From Thalassotalea sediminis (GTDB lineage Bacteria > Pseudomonadota > Gammaproteobacteria > Enterobacterales > Alteromonadaceae), in contig NZ_AP027361.1 of assembly GCF_030295915.1 (NCBI RefSeq), forward strand, positions 1,860,001-1,924,000: DNA of 64,000 bases, read 5' to 3'. Of this stretch, positions 48,264-55,944 are shown piece by piece. Position 1 is the first letter of the stretch, and every line of letters begins with the position of its first letter. The notes under the pieces are model-generated. The model saw only the letters and a program-made list of their open reading frames with translations, was not told the origin of the DNA and did no database searches. A program made the position numbers and the translations under genes.

Positions 48264-48644
48264 ATGATTTGCCCTTTTTGTCACTACGAAAGAATAAAAG
48301 ATGATCGCTCCCCAAATTGGGCTTGTCCTAATTGTGGGAAAGCGTATAAAAAGTACAAAAGTGTGCAACAAAGAAAGAAAAACATACAGGTTGAGCCTGC
48401 TGAAGACGATGATGAGGGAAATCCTAAAGTAGCACTTATCGCTTATTTCTTAGTTTTTATCTATGAGGTTAACAACCTGTATGACTTGCTTGTTTATAAT
48501 AAAATTAGGTGGTGCGGAAATTGGAACTGTTCTTACTTTACTTATGAAGGGTTTCCTATAGGTTTTGTTGTTGCTGTTATCCTGCACTTTGTAATCTTAT
48601 TTTTTTCAATTTATGTATTATTTAAAATTATCACGAATCGATGA
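48264..48644 (+). CDS. Cassette 3: zinc-ribbon membrane protein
   Basis: A 126-aa product with an N-terminal zinc ribbon (CPFC at residues 3-6 and CPNC near 21-24), a charged linker, then two hydrophobic helices (about residues 52-72 and 97-120) with three further Cys/Trp-rich residues between them. A zinc ribbon joined to a small membrane hairpin is common among uncharacterised bacterial proteins, and I cannot assign a role. The ribosome site (AGG) is weak and close to the start. Confidence 0.65.
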   Translation: MICPFCHYERIKDDRSPNWACPNCGKAYKKYKSVQQRKKNIQVEPAEDDDEGNPKVALIAYFLVFIYEVNNLYDLLVYNKIRWCGNWNCSYFTYEGFPIGFVVAVILHFVILFFSIYVLFKIITNR

Positions 48645-48646
48645 TT

Positions 48647-48749
48647 ACCTAACAAGCCATTACAGTGCGGGACTTTTAACCGTTGGCTTTTCCTCACTGC
48701 GTTCGTTATTTTAGCCAACAATTAAAAGCCCCTGAATGGGGCGTTATGT
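48647..48749 (+). repeat. attC site 3
   Basis: From ACCTAAC to GCGTTATGT. Inner arms are GTTGGCT and AGCCAAC. The right end CCCCTGAATGGGGCG is the same as in attC 6 and 18. Confidence 0.9.
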
Positions 48750-48767
48750 TGTTAAAGGAGAGTTTCA

Positions 48768-49184
48768 TTGAGTACGGATAAATCAGAGAATATGTTTTGG
48801 CCTGATATCTCAACATTAGAAAAAGCCGAAGGGGTTGCAAAAGGTTCTTGTGGTATACCTATTTTTGTTGCAAGTATTACTATTCTTGTTGTGCTTTATG
48901 GATACTTCTTTAGTCCTATATTAGGAATAACGCCTTGGGCATTAATAGACGCCTCAATATTTGGGTTAATTGCTTATGGTATGTTTCGAATTAACCGTTT
49001 GGTGTCGATACTCGGTTTGTTTTTTTATATTTGGTCTCAAGTAGATATGTTAACTACTCAGGGGGCTGGTTTTAGTGTTCTAGCTGTTTTCTTCATGATC
49101 TTTTGGTTTAACGGTATTCGAGGTGCTTTTAAATACCATAAGTTAAAAAAGCAAGCTGATAGTGTAGAGCAAGTAACAACATAA
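48768..49184 (+). CDS. Cassette 4: multi-spanning membrane protein, TTG start
   Basis: The TTG at 48768 is chosen because AAAGGAG lies 8 nt upstream and no earlier ATG is available. The 138-aa product has about four hydrophobic segments from residue 29 onward (for example GIPIFVASITILVVLYGYFF) and a short basic C-terminus. No motif or family is recognised. Confidence 0.65.
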   Translation: MSTDKSENMFWPDISTLEKAEGVAKGSCGIPIFVASITILVVLYGYFFSPILGITPWALIDASIFGLIAYGMFRINRLVSILGLFFYIWSQVDMLTTQGAGFSVLAVFFMIFWFNGIRGAFKYHKLKKQADSVEQVTT

Positions 49185-49280
49185 CAAGGCAATTATGGAT
49201 GGGACGCCTAAAGCTTGGCTGGCGCTCATTCTTCGCTAATTTTAGCCAAGCTTAATACGCCCCATATTGCGGCGTTAGCA
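49179..49280 (+). repeat. attC site 4
   Basis: From AACATAAC (stop codon included) to GCGTTAGCA. Inner arms are AAGCTTGGCT and AGCCAAGCTT, the longest perfect arms in the array. Confidence 0.88.
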
Positions 49281-49297
49281 TTCAAGGAAGGTTTAGA

Positions 49298-49756
49298 GTG
49301 AAAAATGAGTTTGTCGTATTAATCCCTTTCATTGGAGTGCTCGGAGTAATTTTAGGGGCTTTCCTACAAGGTTTTTTCAACCGAAAAAATCAGAAGGTTA
49401 ACAATTTATCAGAACTTCAAAATAAAGCTTATTCTGATTTTTTAAACTCAGTTTCAAAAATTGCCGTTGCTCAGCGAAATAATAAACGAAGTGAAGTAAC
49501 TTTAGAGTTATCTAATTTAGCTGACGCTAAGGCTAGGATTTGTGTTTACGGTAATGCAACAGTTGTTAAGTTTCTCGCCATATTTTTAAGGGAAGGCGGA
49601 ACTCTCCAAACAGAAACCGAAATATTAAGTTTTACTCATTTGTGTACTGAGATTCGTAGAGCTGTCGGTATGCATGATAAAGACTTAGTGCCATCAGATA
49701 TATCTCAATTACTGTTTAGTCTCGATGTAAAAGACGTGAAAACACCGAGCAATTGA
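49298..49756 (+). CDS. Cassette 5: single-helix membrane protein, GTG start
   Basis: GTG 49298 follows GGAAGG. The 152-aa product has one N-terminal hydrophobic segment (about residues 5-26, VVLIPFIGVLGVILGAFLQGFF) followed by a cytoplasmic helical domain of about 125 residues (NNLSELQNKAYSDFLNSVSK). This resembles the small membrane-anchored helical proteins frequently found in integron cassettes. Its attC is interrupted by an insertion sequence. Confidence 0.65.
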   Translation: MKNEFVVLIPFIGVLGVILGAFLQGFFNRKNQKVNNLSELQNKAYSDFLNSVSKIAVAQRNNKRSEVTLELSNLADAKARICVYGNATVVKFLAIFLREGGTLQTETEILSFTHLCTEIRRAVGMHDKDLVPSDISQLLFSLDVKDVKTPSN

Positions 49757-49757
49757 A

Positions 49758-49850
49758 TGCTAACAAGTCACTTAAAAGGACAAAAAACAGTTGGTTTTTG
49801 CTCCTGCGTCGCTTATTTTAACCAACTGTTTTTTTGCCTCTTAGTGAGGC
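49758..49850 (+). repeat. attC site 5, left part (split by IS)
   Basis: From TGCTAAC to GAGGC, where the insertion sequence begins. The missing right core GTTATAT resumes at 51205-51211. Inner arms are ACAGTTGGTT and AACCAACTGT. Joined, the site would read GAGGCGTTATAT. Confidence 0.88.
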
Positions 49851-50101
49851 TACATGGACTCCCCTTTGTCAAGCACAAGCAGTCTATGACAACAAGAAGA
49901 TCTGACAGCAGCTCTACATTCGGCGTTTATTAGCTATATACGCTATCGCCCTGATGATTTGCGCTTGCGCATGGCCTCATTCGTTAAACAGTATTTAAAT
50001 ACTTCCCGACTAAACAGGCTTTAATGCGCTCGGTCTGACCGTGTTATCGTCAATTGCTAATGCTACGACTCGGTGGGGTTAACCGTTTGGTTTAACCTTT
50101 T
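49851..50101 (-). ncRNA. Candidate seek/bridge RNA region of the first IS
   Basis: IS1111-group elements are reported to encode a guide RNA downstream of the transposase. This 251-bp 3' non-coding end shares blocks with the second IS: CTCTACATTCGGC (49912-49924), ATTCGTTA (49979-49986) and CGGTCTGA (50031-50038). On the transposase strand the middle block reads TAACGAATGA, identical to the attC-IS junction at the other end, as expected for a guide loop. RNA ends are not determined. Confidence 0.55.
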
Positions 50102-51127
50102 CTATTTTACATAATCAATCTGATATTCTTTTTCTGAGTGTAATAATGCCCAAATTAATCGGGCATTTTTTGCCGCTAATGCCACGGTGGCACGCTTAAA
50201 CCCTCGTCGCTCGATAAGGTCTTTTATCCATAAACTGGTTCTGTCAGTTTTGTGCCTGCAGTTAGCAATCACGGCTCGCGCGCCATGAATGAGTGAGGTG
50301 CGAATATGTTTTTCGCCACGTTTGGATATTCTTCCTAACTTTACCTGTCCACCTGTAGTGTATTGCTTTGGTACTAAACCAATCCATGCACTAAAGGCAC
50401 GAGAGGTGTCGAAGTCTTTGGCATCACAGACAGTAGCAACTACCGCGGTTGCGGTCACTTCGCCGACACCAGGAATACTCATTAAGCGTTTAGCGGCATG
50501 CATTTGATGGGCTAATTGATACAGTTTTCTGTCATGTTTAAGGATTTGTTCGTTTAACCCTTTTATCTCTTGCCATAAATCATGCAATAGCTCTCTGGCG
50601 AGCATAGGTAAGCCGTTCTCTGCATCTTCTAAAATACTGGTGATAGCATGTTGTGCTGGGTATCTACCTTTAGGCATAACAATACCGAACTCAGCGAGTA
50701 AGCCTCTAAGGCGATTAATCAGTGCTGTTCTGTCTTTGATAGCCCCTTGGCGAATACGATGTAAACACAATACGGCTTGTTGCTCTTCACTTTTAATACT
50801 CACAAACCGTGTTTTAGGACGTGTTACCGCTTCGCATATGGCTTCGGCGTCATTGGCATCATTTTTCTCATTTTGGCGATATGGGATAACAAACTTAGAG
50901 GCCATGATACGCACGTCATGACCAAGCTTAGTAAATTCTCTTGCCCAGTAATGAGCGCCAGAGCAAGCTTCCATGCCGATAATACATGGTGGCAATTTAG
51001 CAATTTCAGGTAACAGTTTGTTTCGCTTAACAGTTTTACGTAATTTACACTTGTCATGAGCATCCACACCGTGGATACTAAACACAGATTTGGCTAAATC
51101 AACGCCAATTGCTTTAATTAGTGACAT
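50102..51127 (-). CDS. IS110-family transposase
   Basis: A 341-aa DEDD-type transposase. ATG 51127 follows GGAGAG; the upstream extension to 51202 only runs into the IS end. The N-terminal RuvC-like domain begins IKAIGVDLAKSVFSIHGVD (first Asp of DEDD) and has EKNDANDAEAI with the Asp pair. The C-terminal Transposase_20 domain contains SIPGVGEVTATAVVATV and the serine-containing TSLIHGARAV region. It appears intact. Confidence 0.95.
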   Translation of the reverse strand: MSLIKAIGVDLAKSVFSIHGVDAHDKCKLRKTVKRNKLLPEIAKLPPCIIGMEACSGAHYWAREFTKLGHDVRIMASKFVIPYRQNEKNDANDAEAICEAVTRPKTRFVSIKSEEQQAVLCLHRIRQGAIKDRTALINRLRGLLAEFGIVMPKGRYPAQHAITSILEDAENGLPMLARELLHDLWQEIKGLNEQILKHDRKLYQLAHQMHAAKRLMSIPGVGEVTATAVVATVCDAKDFDTSRAFSAWIGLVPKQYTTGGQVKLGRISKRGEKHIRTSLIHGARAVIANCRHKTDRTSLWIKDLIERRGFKRATVALAAKNARLIWALLHSEKEYQIDYVK

Positions 51128-51204
51128 ATGGACTCTCCTCAATTGAAGCTCTTTATCAACTTCACTATGGCACATTGATGCTGAGTGGGGAGTCCATATC
51201 ATTC

Positions 51205-51211
51205 GTTATAT
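51205..51211 (+). repeat. attC site 5, right core
   Basis: GTTATAT, the R' core separated from attC 5 by the insertion sequence. Confidence 0.85.
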
Positions 51212-51226
51212 GCACATGGAGAAGTG

Positions 51227-51460
51227 GTGTTTAAATCTAAAGAATTAAATTCATTGCTAGAAAATGAGCTGAAAAGCGATAATCAAATTGCAGAAAGCTC
51301 TTCTTGGCCGCCAAAGTGTGAAACTCTAATTATTCTGAGTAATAGATTTAATCAAAAATATGAAAGTAGCGGCTTAGTATATAGAGAAATTAAAGACTCT
51401 CATTATTGGTACGCAGAATACTCAACAGTTGATGAGTCCGAATGTTTAGCTTGCAAGTAG
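51227..51460 (+). CDS. Cassette 6: small protein of unknown function, GTG start
   Basis: GTG 51227 with GGAG upstream gives a 77-aa product (MFKSKELNSLLENE...). The longer frame from 51185 begins inside the insertion sequence and is not native. The protein is soluble and acidic, with a central Trp-Pro-Pro and paired Cys near the end (ESECLACK). No family recognised. Another GTG at 51224 is nearly as good a start. Confidence 0.55.
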   Translation: MFKSKELNSLLENELKSDNQIAESSSWPPKCETLIILSNRFNQKYESSGLVYREIKDSHYWYAEYSTVDESECLACK

Positions 51461-51465
51461 TGCGC

Positions 51466-51570
51466 ATATAACAAGCCATTACAGTAACGGGACTGCTAAC
51501 AGCTTGCTCGGTTCCGCTTCGCTTCACAATTTTAGCAAGCTATTATCAGCCCCTGAATGGGGCGTTATGA
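51466..51570 (+). repeat. attC site 6
   Basis: From ATATAAC to GCGTTATGA. Inner arms are AGCTTGCT and AGCAAGCT around the TTCCGCTTCGCTTCACA-type spacer. Confidence 0.88.
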
Positions 51571-51932
51571 TTGCTTGAAAAACCGCGATGTTTATCGGGG
51601 TTATAAGAAACGGTGATATTAAGAGATTTTTAAGAGCGAAATCGGATTGAGCCCTTTTAAAATTCATGCTATTCCTTGAAGCAAGGCTTTGCCGCTTAAG
51701 ACACGGCTGGCTTAAATGCGGACAAGCATCACTTCAAGGTAGTAGTGTTAAAAAGCCTCAGCTATTCCCATTTGGCGGTTAAACATTAATGTTTCGCGTA
51801 TTAAAAGGCCACGGTTAACCATCAAGGGCTCAAGAACAAGCAACATAACAAGGGATTCAAGTCGGACAACGTCCAGTTTGTCAGGCTTCGCCTAATTTTA
51901 ACAAACTGGACGTTGCCGCTTAATACACGGCG
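51565..51932 (+). other. Cassette 7: no ORF
   Basis: A 368-bp cassette, including its attC, without a reading frame above about 25 codons on either strand. At about 51685-51705 it holds TGCCGCTTAAGACACGGCT, which resembles the end of its own attC (TGCCGCTTAATACACGGCG) but lacks the GTTA core. It may be a fusion of two older cassettes, or carry a promoter or RNA. Confidence 0.65.
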
Positions 51933-51938
51933 TTATAT
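51843..51938 (+). repeat. attC site 7
   Basis: From ACATAAC to GCGTTATAT. Inner arms are TCCAGTTTGT and ACAAACTGGA with a short CAGGCTTCGCCTAATTTTA loop region. Confidence 0.88.
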
Positions 51939-52006
51939 GCCAATTACATGTCACCATAGGGTGTTATTAAAATGTTATTAGGTCTAAATCTTAAATAAGG
52001 AAATAT

Positions 52007-53464
52007 ATGAGTCGGTGGATCGAGTCGTTTAACAATCATCCTTTTCAGGTGTCATGGAAACAAATTTTAGAGATCTCAGACGAGATTGTTGTCGATGACG
52101 ACACAGTTACAACTAGTGTTGAAGAAGTCGCTAGGTTTACCAAGGTATCGACATTTGTTAATGAATTATTGCAAGCATGTGATCCAGAATTAATCCCTAG
52201 TTCAACATGGGATAACTTTCATAAGCAATCTAACGCTTGTCTGCAACAAGTTAATAATTATCAAAGTAATAGGAATATTACTCATATCACTAACGCAAAT
52301 GCTAATTTGGATAACTTATTAACTTATATTAGGCCTTATCAAGTGGTCTCTGGAAAAGCAGCGAAATCTGCAAGTGCATCATATGTAGCTTACACAAAGA
52401 CAATACATAAGAACCTAAGCGCTTTTCAAGAGGAAGCTAACGGTATTTTAGCTGAAATAAATGCATTAAAAGAACATGCATCTGAGAGCGCGGAAGAATC
52501 AAAAGTTGCAAATACTCGTATTAAGGAATTAGAAACTAGCTACTTTGATGATTCTGAAGAGGAAAGTTTGAGCTCTCGGATAAATCAACTTGAAGCGACA
52601 CTAGAAGAAAACTACGAAAAAATACAAAATTATAAAACCAAATTAATCGACGGTGATTCATATTCTGAATCTATATCATCCGAAATTGAAACTGCACATG
52701 AAACAGCTAATTCCAGTTCCGAGAAAATAACTAATTTATTAAATGAAGTTAAATCAAAACTATCAGACTTCAAAAATTATCATACCGTTGTTTTTGGTGA
52801 AAAGAATGATGAAGGTGACTTTGAAGGTGGTTTAAAAGCTGAAATTATAGCCAGAGAAAATCACTTGGAAGAGTTTAAAAAACAGCAAGAAACAAAATAT
52901 AAAGCATTAAACGATGAGATTGAAAGTTTATTACCGGGAGCTACTAGTGCAGGTTTAGCTTCTGCGTACCATGATCTAAAGGTTTCTTTTGATAACCCAA
53001 TAAAAAATTATTCTAAATTGTTTTATGGCTCTATTTCGTTTTTGATATTGATCGCATTTATATCAATAACCCAAGAGCTGGGGTGGTTTTACATTAAATT
53101 TGTTGATGTAACTGATTTAACAAAGTTATTTTCAAATATTATATACAAGCTGCCTTTAATAATACCAGTCCTTTGGCTTACTCTATTTGCATCCAAAAGG
53201 CGAAGTGAAACTTTGCGATTACAACAGGAATATGCCCATAAAGAGGCTCTTGCAAAGTCTTATCAAAACTTTAAAACTCAAATTGAAGCACTAGAACAAT
53301 CAGACCCAGAGCTAATGAAAAAATTACTTAGCTCTGCTATTGATGCTGTATCCAAAAATGCCTCAGATACACTTGATAAAAATCATGGTGATAAGACGCC
53401 AGTGCATGAAGGCGTAGATGGATTAATAAACTCTATGGAAAAAGTAAAAAAAGTATTTACATAG
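52007..53464 (+). CDS. Cassette 8: large coiled-coil protein with a membrane hairpin
   Basis: A 485-aa protein that I cannot place in a named family. Residues 1-130 are globular; about 130-320 are predicted coiled coil, rich in Glu, Ser, Lys and Asn. The segment LLPGATSAGLASAYHDLK (about 307-324) immediately precedes two membrane helices (about 345-363 and 380-400). A final helical, charged tail of 80 residues follows. The layout recalls membrane-anchored sensors of some defence systems, but that is an analogy only. Start supported by AAGGA. It is the longest product in the array. Confidence 0.75.
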   Translation: MSRWIESFNNHPFQVSWKQILEISDEIVVDDDTVTTSVEEVARFTKVSTFVNELLQACDPELIPSSTWDNFHKQSNACLQQVNNYQSNRNITHITNANANLDNLLTYIRPYQVVSGKAAKSASASYVAYTKTIHKNLSAFQEEANGILAEINALKEHASESAEESKVANTRIKELETSYFDDSEEESLSSRINQLEATLEENYEKIQNYKTKLIDGDSYSESISSEIETAHETANSSSEKITNLLNEVKSKLSDFKNYHTVVFGEKNDEGDFEGGLKAEIIARENHLEEFKKQQETKYKALNDEIESLLPGATSAGLASAYHDLKVSFDNPIKNYSKLFYGSISFLILIAFISITQELGWFYIKFVDVTDLTKLFSNIIYKLPLIIPVLWLTLFASKRRSETLRLQQEYAHKEALAKSYQNFKTQIEALEQSDPELMKKLLSSAIDAVSKNASDTLDKNHGDKTPVHEGVDGLINSMEKVKKVFT

Positions 53465-53469
53465 TTGGC

Positions 53470-53569
53470 ATATAACAAGGCGTTTAAACGGAACTAAAAC
53501 AGTTGACAAGGTTCCGCTTCACTTCACATTATAACCAACAATTTTAGTTCGCTTAACGCGGCGTTAGCA
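53470..53569 (+). repeat. attC site 8
   Basis: From ATATAAC to GCGTTAGCA. The ends are GGCGTTTAAACGGAACT and AGTTCGCTTAACGCGGCG; inner arms are short (GTTG and CAAC). Confidence 0.85.
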
Positions 53570-53593
53570 TTTTTATCAACAATGGAGAGTAAA

Positions 53594-53953
53594 ATGGAAG
53601 TTTTTAAAGCATCTGTTCAATATAATGATTTAAAAGGGTCTTGTGCCGCCGATAGAGCAGATAACTCTGACGCAACTGAATGGTTAAGGAATAATGGCCA
53701 CATACAAGAAAACGAATTCCTTGTAGGTATTAGCATGTTTGCTGGTGAAAACCATGGAGAGCATCGAGACCCAGTGAGTGTAACGTTTTTAATAACCGAT
53801 GAAACAGGTTTTAGAGCACTAGGGCAAAACTCTAGCGATTATGAAATTCGTAAAGTAAACGTAGATATGGAAATTACTGCATTTCTTGCTTTGTTCAAAC
53901 GCTTTGAAATTACTTTATCAACTAACTCTTGCTTAGAAGGCAAAGAGTACTAA
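53594..53953 (+). CDS. Cassette 9: small conserved cassette protein
   Basis: ATG 53594 is chosen over 53582 because GGAGAG lies just before it. The 119-aa soluble product begins MEVFKASVQYNDLKGSCAADRAD and ends with a segment FLALFKRFEITLSTNS...LEGKEY. I recall similar small hypothetical proteins (KASVQYNDxKGTAAAD... LFKRF) in other integron arrays, but no function is known. Confidence 0.7.
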   Translation: MEVFKASVQYNDLKGSCAADRADNSDATEWLRNNGHIQENEFLVGISMFAGENHGEHRDPVSVTFLITDETGFRALGQNSSDYEIRKVNVDMEITAFLALFKRFEITLSTNSCLEGKEY

Positions 53954-53956
53954 AAA

Positions 53957-54056
53957 TGCTAACAAGGCGCTTAAACGGAAAAATTACTGTTGGCTGCAGC
54001 TCGTACCTCGCGCATTTTAGCCAAACTGTATTTTTCCGCTTAGCTTAGCGTTATGT
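53957..54056 (+). repeat. attC site 9
   Basis: From TGCTAAC to GCGTTATGT. Inner arms are GTTGGCT and AGCCAAAC. Confidence 0.85.
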
Positions 54057-54134
54057 GGCTGTGTTCAAGCTCGAAGAGGTTAAACATGCATCGGGATCTG
54101 CTCCGTATGGGAAAGCTTAAGGATTACGCGAACT

Positions 54135-54701
54135 ATGACTGAAAGTCTTTCTAGGGTCCTGCTTGACAATGGAGTAATAGCGGCCTCCATTCCTGAAATA
54201 ATTCCGCTATTTCGGCAAGCTTACATTTGCTCAGGTACTGTAGTGTTATCTCCGGGGCAGCGTTGGAATGAGCTGATGGTGATTCGTCAAGGTATTTTCA
54301 GGCTGTACTACTTGGATTCCAGTGGGAAAGAATCCAATAAAGGCTTTTTTAGCGAAAAGCAAATTCTTGCCCCGATAGCTCAATCTGCTATTAAAAAGCC
54401 TTCATTATTCTTCGTTGAAGCGCTGACTAATGTTGAAGTCTATAGCTGTGATTATGAACAGCTGGCCACGCTTCTGAACAAGTATTCTGGTGGGAGAAAC
54501 TTTTACAACCGCCTGGCTGAGAACCTTCTTGAAGATAAAATTCGACGCGAAGTTATGTTCCTTCAGTTAGATGCAAGAGGTCGTTATGAGGGGTTTGTCA
54601 CAGATTTTCCTGATCTGCACGAGCGAGTTCCACTCCACCATTTAGCCTCTTATCTCGGGATGACGGATGTAACTTTATCGCGTATTCGGAGAAAAAGCTG
54701 A
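54135..54701 (+). CDS. Cassette 10, gene 1: Crp/Fnr-family regulator
   Basis: A 188-aa transcription factor with a cyclic-nucleotide-binding-like beta barrel (about residues 25-120, including VVLSPGQRWNELMVIRQGIFRLYYL) and a C-terminal winged helix-turn-helix (VPLHHLASYLGMTDVTLSRIRR, about 165-186). There is no Cys cluster for an iron-sulfur centre, so it is not an oxygen sensor of the FNR kind. It is followed, without an intervening attC, by a hydrolase gene that has an operator-like palindrome in its promoter, which suggests local control. Confidence 0.88.
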   Translation: MTESLSRVLLDNGVIAASIPEIIPLFRQAYICSGTVVLSPGQRWNELMVIRQGIFRLYYLDSSGKESNKGFFSEKQILAPIAQSAIKKPSLFFVEALTNVEVYSCDYEQLATLLNKYSGGRNFYNRLAENLLEDKIRREVMFLQLDARGRYEGFVTDFPDLHERVPLHHLASYLGMTDVTLSRIRRKS

Positions 54702-54717
54702 CTTAACAAATGTTAAG
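54702..54717. promoter_or_regulatory. Operator-like palindrome upstream of the hydrolase
   Basis: CTTAACA-AA-TGTTAAG is a perfect 16-bp palindrome of the 5-4-5 Crp/Fnr form (TTAAC-N4-GTTAA). It begins directly after the regulator stop codon and is centred 41.5 bp before the transcription start predicted from the TATAAT at 54739-54744. Confidence 0.7.
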
Positions 54718-54738
54718 GAGCTAATTTAGCTCACTATC

Positions 54739-54744
54739 TATAAT
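54739..54744 (+). promoter_or_regulatory. -10 element (TATAAT) for the hydrolase gene
   Basis: A perfect TATAAT without a good -35 hexamer at the normal distance; the palindrome occupies that place. This is the arrangement of an activator-dependent class II promoter. Confidence 0.65.
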
Positions 54745-54778
54745 GCTCCTCCATTTACAGAAGTGAGGAGTTATACCT

Positions 54779-55456
54779 ATGAGAAAATTTTTATTTAGTA
54801 AAATATTGGTTGTTACATTAGCTATTCTATCGTCGAAACTATATGCAGCACCTATTGACAAGTCAAAGTCGGCGTTAGTAATGATTGAGTATCAAAATGA
54901 GTGGGTAGCTGGTGATGGAACTCTGCGTAATCTTCTTGTTAAGGACGAAACTCTCTTTAAGTCTGCCATACAACATTCGAAAACTCTTTTGGCTACTGCC
55001 AGAAAAGAAGGAATAACCGTAATTCATGTAACGCTAAAGCCAGATGCCCAATATCGAATTTTTGGTGATGCGGAATTTGGTATCAGAGCGGCTATACCTA
55101 ATGCTAAAACATGGCAGGGTGATATGCAGTCTATTCATCGCGACTTTATGCCTACGGCGAATGAACACGTTATTACTGAAAGAACGGGCGTTTCAGGCTT
55201 TGCTGGTAGTAACTTAGACAGTTTCTTACGTAATAATGGTATAGACACCATCTTTCTTGCAGGGTTTGCAACTCATGTGTGTGTAGAATCAACACTAAGG
55301 GATGCTCATGACAAAGGCTATCGCACTTTTGTGGTTACAGACGCTACGGGTGCTTTTACTCAATCCCAGCAAAGCTATTTTGAAAATGAAATACTTCATC
55401 ATTTTGGTCATGGTATGAAAAGCACTGAATTTATAAAAACTTTTGATAATGGCTGA
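54779..55456 (+). CDS. Cassette 10, gene 2: exported isochorismatase-like cysteine hydrolase
   Basis: A 225-aa protein with a signal peptide (about residues 1-22, ending LYAAP) followed by an isochorismatase-like hydrolase. The catalytic Cys is in GFATHVCVESTLRDA (about residues 158-172) and the Lys in HVTLKPDAQYR. The usual catalytic Asp (VIDMQNDF) is Glu here (VMIEYQNEW), as in some family branches. Periplasmic location is unusual for the family. AGTGAGGAG precedes the ATG. Probably controlled by the Crp/Fnr-type gene upstream. Substrate unknown. Confidence 0.85.
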   Translation: MRKFLFSKILVVTLAILSSKLYAAPIDKSKSALVMIEYQNEWVAGDGTLRNLLVKDETLFKSAIQHSKTLLATARKEGITVIHVTLKPDAQYRIFGDAEFGIRAAIPNAKTWQGDMQSIHRDFMPTANEHVITERTGVSGFAGSNLDSFLRNNGIDTIFLAGFATHVCVESTLRDAHDKGYRTFVVTDATGAFTQSQQSYFENEILHHFGHGMKSTEFIKTFDNG

Positions 55457-55539
55457 GGAAAGCCTGTAGAGTAAATCTTGCCAGCTAGCAAGAAAATCGT
55501 ATTATGTTACAGTAGACGAAATAAGTGTAATCAATCGTC

Positions 55540-55647
55540 ACATAACAAAACGCTTAAGTCACTCCCTTCGGTCGCTGGGACGCCTATACGCGGGGCGGCT
55601 TCGCCATTATGCCCCACGTATCTGCGCCCCTTAGCTTGGCGTTAGGT
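55540..55647 (+). repeat. attC site 10 (divergent type)
   Basis: From ACATAAC to GCGTTAGGT, 108 bp, with different inner arms from the rest (TACGCGGGGC and GCCCCACGTA around GGCTTCGCC). It belongs to the two-gene cassette and looks like an attC from another lineage. Confidence 0.8.
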
Positions 55648-55659
55648 GTACTGAAGAAT

Positions 55660-55944
55660 ATGCGAATAATGGATGATTCAGATAACCAATTTGGTTTTGT
55701 TATTTGCTTAATTTCCGTATTAGCTTTGTTATCAGTTGTTTTGTCAGGAAAGGAGCAATGGCTCAAATATATAGCTCCAATATTTCTGCTTTGGGGTATA
55801 AACTGTGTTTGGGCTTACTTTAAAAAGAAAACTATTTATGGTTTGTACTTTCCAATATCAAATAACGCGCAAATTGTTTTTCGCATTATGGGGTTAGCTA
55901 TTGGTATTTTATTTATTATTGTCAGTATAAGTATGTACACCTAA
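55660..55944 (+). CDS. Cassette 11: small membrane protein
   Basis: ATG 55660 is used; the longer frame from 55609 runs through the attC. The 94-aa product has three hydrophobic segments (about residues 11-30, 37-53 and 70-92) with short charged loops. No family recognised. Confidence 0.6.
   Translation: MRIMDDSDNQFGFVICLISVLALLSVVLSGKEQWLKYIAPIFLLWGINCVWAYFKKKTIYGLYFPISNNAQIVFRIMGLAIGILFIIVSISMYT

Larger units (their letters stand above)
49851..51204 (-). mobile_element. IS110-family (IS1111 group) element inserted in attC
   Basis: A 1354-bp element bounded by subterminal inverted repeats ATGGACTCCCC (49854-49864) and GGGGAGTCCAT (51187-51197). There are 3 bp outside one repeat and 7 bp (ATCATTC) outside the other, the asymmetry known for the IS1111 group. 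There is no target duplication. It separates the C and G of the attC core (GGC^GTTATAT), as described for the IS1111-attC subgroup. It encodes one transposase and has a 251-bp non-coding end beyond it. Confidence 0.9.

Noticed and set aside
49845-51211. Target-site duplication around the first IS
   Set aside because: No repeated flank is present; IS1111-group elements do not generate one.
51185-51226. Extension of cassette 6 into the insertion sequence end
   Set aside because: The first codons would come from the IS; a GTG with a ribosome site lies within the cassette itself.
53594-53953. Antitoxin or toxin role for cassette 9
   Set aside because: No partner gene in the cassette and no toxin-antitoxin motif; similarity is only to unnamed cassette proteins.
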